DNA of 8,023 bases from Cytophagales bacterium (GTDB taxonomy: Bacteria; Bacteroidota; Bacteroidia; Cytophagales; Cyclobacteriaceae): the NCBI GenBank assembly GCA_003504855.1, contig DNZD01000062.1, positions 1-8,023 of the forward strand, written 5' to 3'. Numbering within the stretch: the stretch's first letter is position 1; each line of letters begins with the position of its first letter. Both the position numbers and the translations under genes were made by a program. This document shows, piece after piece, positions 6,569-8,023 of this stretch. The notes under the pieces were generated by a model. The model saw only the letters and a program-made list of their open reading frames with translations, did not search any database and was not told the DNA's origin.

Positions 6569-6608
6569 AAAAAAAAATATCCCTTCGGAGAAGTATCCGA
6601 AGGGATAT
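6569..6608 (-). terminator. rho-independent terminator downstream of rpsU
   Basis: A perfect 13-bp stem pairs 6577-6589 with 6596-6608 around a 6-base loop. On the minus strand it is followed by a T-run (plus-strand A-run 6569-6577). It lies 35 bases past the rpsU stop and about 28 bases before the xerC start, so it should stop most rpsU transcripts before xerC-hpf. Confidence 0.88.
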
Positions 6609-6643
6609 GTATCCAGGCTGATCAGTAGTTGACCAGCGAATGA

Positions 6644-6838
6644 TCAATAATTCTCTGAAACGTACTGCTTCTGGCGATAAATCGCCTTCAAAACCTCTGT
6701 ACGGCGGGTAACAGAAGGCTTTTCAAAGGAAGTCCGGGCGCGAAGCTCACGCAACACTCCGGTCTTCTCAAACTTTTTCTTGAAGCGCTTCAGGGCCTTG
6801 TCGATGGACTCGTTCTCTTTGATGTTGATAATCAGCAT
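6644..6838 (-). CDS. rpsU: 30S ribosomal protein bS21
   Basis: This 64-residue basic protein matches bS21 in full: IKENESIDKALKRFKKKFEK (6-25), then TGVLRELRARTSFEKPSVTRR and KAIYRQKQY near the C terminus. bS21 binds the 30S platform near the 3' end of 16S rRNA. In Bacteroidota it helps hide the anti-Shine-Dalgarno sequence. As I recall from Flavobacterium johnsoniae work, a tyrosine at position 54 takes part in this, and residue 54 here is Tyr. The gene has its own promoter (6857-6890) and terminator (6569-6608), so it can form a single-gene transcript. The leader shows no strong Shine-Dalgarno sequence (only GAGAAT before the ATG). Confidence 0.95.
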   Translation of the reverse strand: MLIINIKENESIDKALKRFKKKFEKTGVLRELRARTSFEKPSVTRRTEVLKAIYRQKQYVSENY

Positions 6839-6856
6839 ATTCTCGTGTTAGGGGGG

Positions 6857-6890
6857 CAAATATAGCGCATGGGAGATCATTTTTGCAAAA
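6857..6890 (-). promoter_or_regulatory. rpsU promoter (Bacteroidota type)
   Basis: Read on the minus strand, TATATTTG (6864 down to 6857) matches TAnnTTTG exactly, and TTTTG (6890 down to 6886) is a matching -33 box with a 21-nt spacer. The start would fall near 6850, giving a leader of about a dozen bases. The -33 box lies inside the last codons of the acyl-CoA dehydrogenase gene, whose stop is at 6877-6879. Confidence 0.65.
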
Positions 6891-8023
6891 GTGCCCTGGA
6901 AATAACCAATTTCTGGATTTCCGAGGTTCCCTCCCCAATGGTGCACAATTTGGCATCCCGGTAAAATTTTTCGGCCGGAAAATCCTTGGTGTAACCATAG
7001 CCTCCAAAAATCTGGACTGCTTCATTGGCCACTTCCACGGCCACTTCAGACGCATACAGCTTGGCCATGGCCGATTCTTTGTTGACCGATTTCCCCAGAT
7101 TCTTCAGTTCAGCTGCCCGAAAGGTCAAAAGGCGGGAAGCCTCAATCCGGGTAGCCATGTCCGCTAATTTGAATGATATGCCCTGGAAGGTGGAAATGGG
7201 CTTATTGAACTGGTGTCGTTCCTTAGAATACTGTAAGGCAGCATCAAAAGCACCTTGTGCAATACCCACACTTAGGGCTGCAATTGAGATCCTGCCACCA
7301 TCAAGCACTTTGAGGGATTGAACGAATCCATCCCCTTCCTTGCCCAACAATTGGCTCTTGTGAACCCGGCAGTCCGAAAAAACCATTTCAGCCGTTTCAG
7401 ATGCCCGCATGCCCAGCTTATTCTCCTTTTTGCCCGCCGAAAACCCAGGAGTACCTCGTTCCACAATAAATGCAGACATGCCATGTGAATCCCCAGGCTC
7501 ACCGGTTCGAACAATAACCACAGCCACCTGACCGGTCTTGCCATGGGTGATGAAATTCTTCGTGCCGTTGAGGATGTAATAATCTCCGTCTCGTTTGGCT
7601 ACTGTTCGCATGTTACCTGCGTCCGATCCTGTGTTTGGCTCAGTCAATCCCCAAGCGCCGATCCATTTTCCACTGGCTAAACCGGGCAAGTATTGTTGCT
7701 TTTGGCTTTCGTTTCCAAATTGAAGAATATGATTGGTGCACAATGAATTGTGTGCCGCCATGGACAAGCCTATTGATCCATCTACTCGAGAGACCTCAAT
7801 AATGGCAGTGACATATTCGTGATAAGTCAAACCTGCACCCCCATAGGCTTCTGGCACCAACACCCCCATCAACCCAAGTTTTCCCATCTCCTGAAACAAT
7901 GCTACAGGAAATTCCTGCGCTTCATCCCAGGTCATAACGTGAGGTCTAATGAACCTCTCCGCAAAGTCCCGCACCATGCCCGCGATCATCATTTGTCCTT
8001 CCGACTGTTCCACATCAATTGTT
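6877..8023 (-). CDS. acyl-CoA dehydrogenase, 5' partial
   Basis: This FAD-dependent flavoprotein oxidises acyl-CoA to 2-enoyl-CoA and passes electrons to electron-transfer flavoprotein. Numbering from a GTG at 8013 gives 378 residues, but three further codons (reading T-I-D) are open to the window edge. Family length (about 380) suggests the real start lies a few codons outside. The N-terminal helical domain includes [12 protein letters not shown]. The middle beta domain carries signature 1, [15 protein letters not shown] (119-133). The C-terminal domain carries [13 protein letters not shown] (334-346) and the catalytic base E361 in IGEGTSEIQ, the MCAD Glu position. Sequence style is short- or branched-chain-like, but the substrate is uncertain. 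The next gene, rpsU, has its own promoter, so the two are probably separate units. Confidence 0.93.
   Translation of the reverse strand, partial: TIDVEQSEGQMMIAGMVRDFAERFIRPHVMTWDEAQEFPVALFQEMGKLGLMGVLVPEAYGGAGLTYHEYVTAIIEVSRVDGSIGLSMAAHNSLCTNHILQFGNESQKQQYLPGLASGKWIGAWGLTEPNTGSDAGNMRTVAKRDGDYYILNGTKNFITHGKTGQVAVVIVRTGEPGDSHGMSAFIVERGTPGFSAGKKENKLGMRASETAEMVFSDCRVHKSQLLGKEGDGFVQSLKVLDGGRISIAALSVGIAQGAFDAALQYSKERHQFNKPISTFQGISFKLADMATRIEASRLLTFRAAELKNLGKSVNKESAMAKLYASEVAVEVANEAVQIFGGYGYTKDFPAEKFYRDAKLCTIGEGTSEIQKLVISRALLQK

Noticed and set aside
8011..8013. GTG as the true start of the acyl-CoA dehydrogenase
   Set aside because: The frame stays open to the window edge and the family normally has several more N-terminal residues, so the gene is better treated as truncated by the window.

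Overview
The window looks like an ordinary core-genome stretch from a member of the Bacteroidota, probably a Cytophagales-type organism (phylum fairly secure, order only a guess). Four things support this. Three intergenic spots carry the Bacteroidota -7 promoter motif TAnnTTTG. Most start codons lack a Shine-Dalgarno sequence. Several protein families have forms typical of the phylum: a short RsmI-like methyltransferase, a 100-residue hibernation factor and a 134-residue conserved unknown. The gene string rpsU-xerC-hpf is also a familiar Bacteroidota arrangement. Base composition looks even, and I see no mobile element, CRISPR array, RNA gene or defence system.

Layout. Bases 1-735 (+) hold the 3' part of a gene for a MORN-repeat-like protein whose start lies outside the window. 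It abuts, with no gap, the convergent yraN (736-1089, -), a UPF0102 nuclease-like protein. Across a 28-bp divergent spacer begins a rightward cluster of four closely packed genes: a SIS-domain phosphoglucose/phosphomannose isomerase-like protein (1118-2116), lipB (2113-2832, 4-bp overlap), a conserved Bacteroidota protein of unknown function (2855-3259) and an RsmI-like SAM-dependent methyltransferase (3263-3973). metK (4034-5290) follows with its own -7 element and ends at a strong bidirectional hairpin terminator (5299-5324).

The right half is read leftward. From the right edge come an acyl-CoA dehydrogenase gene (6877-8023, start outside the window), then rpsU (bS21) with a good promoter (6857-6890) and its own terminator (6569-6608), then xerC (5662-6540) and hpf (5328-5630), which converge on metK.

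How the genes fit together. MetK makes S-adenosylmethionine, the methyl donor of the RsmI-like enzyme and the cofactor of lipoyl synthase, which completes the pathway LipB starts. bS21 and HPF both act on the ribosome, and XerC resolves chromosome dimers. The isomerase feeds sugar-phosphate metabolism and the acyl-CoA dehydrogenase acts in fatty-acid or branched-chain acid oxidation. Most loci are housekeeping. The points most worth a second look are the conserved unknown gene, the terminator separating rpsU from xerC-hpf, the SD-less rpsU leader, and the coupling of the isomerase to lipB.
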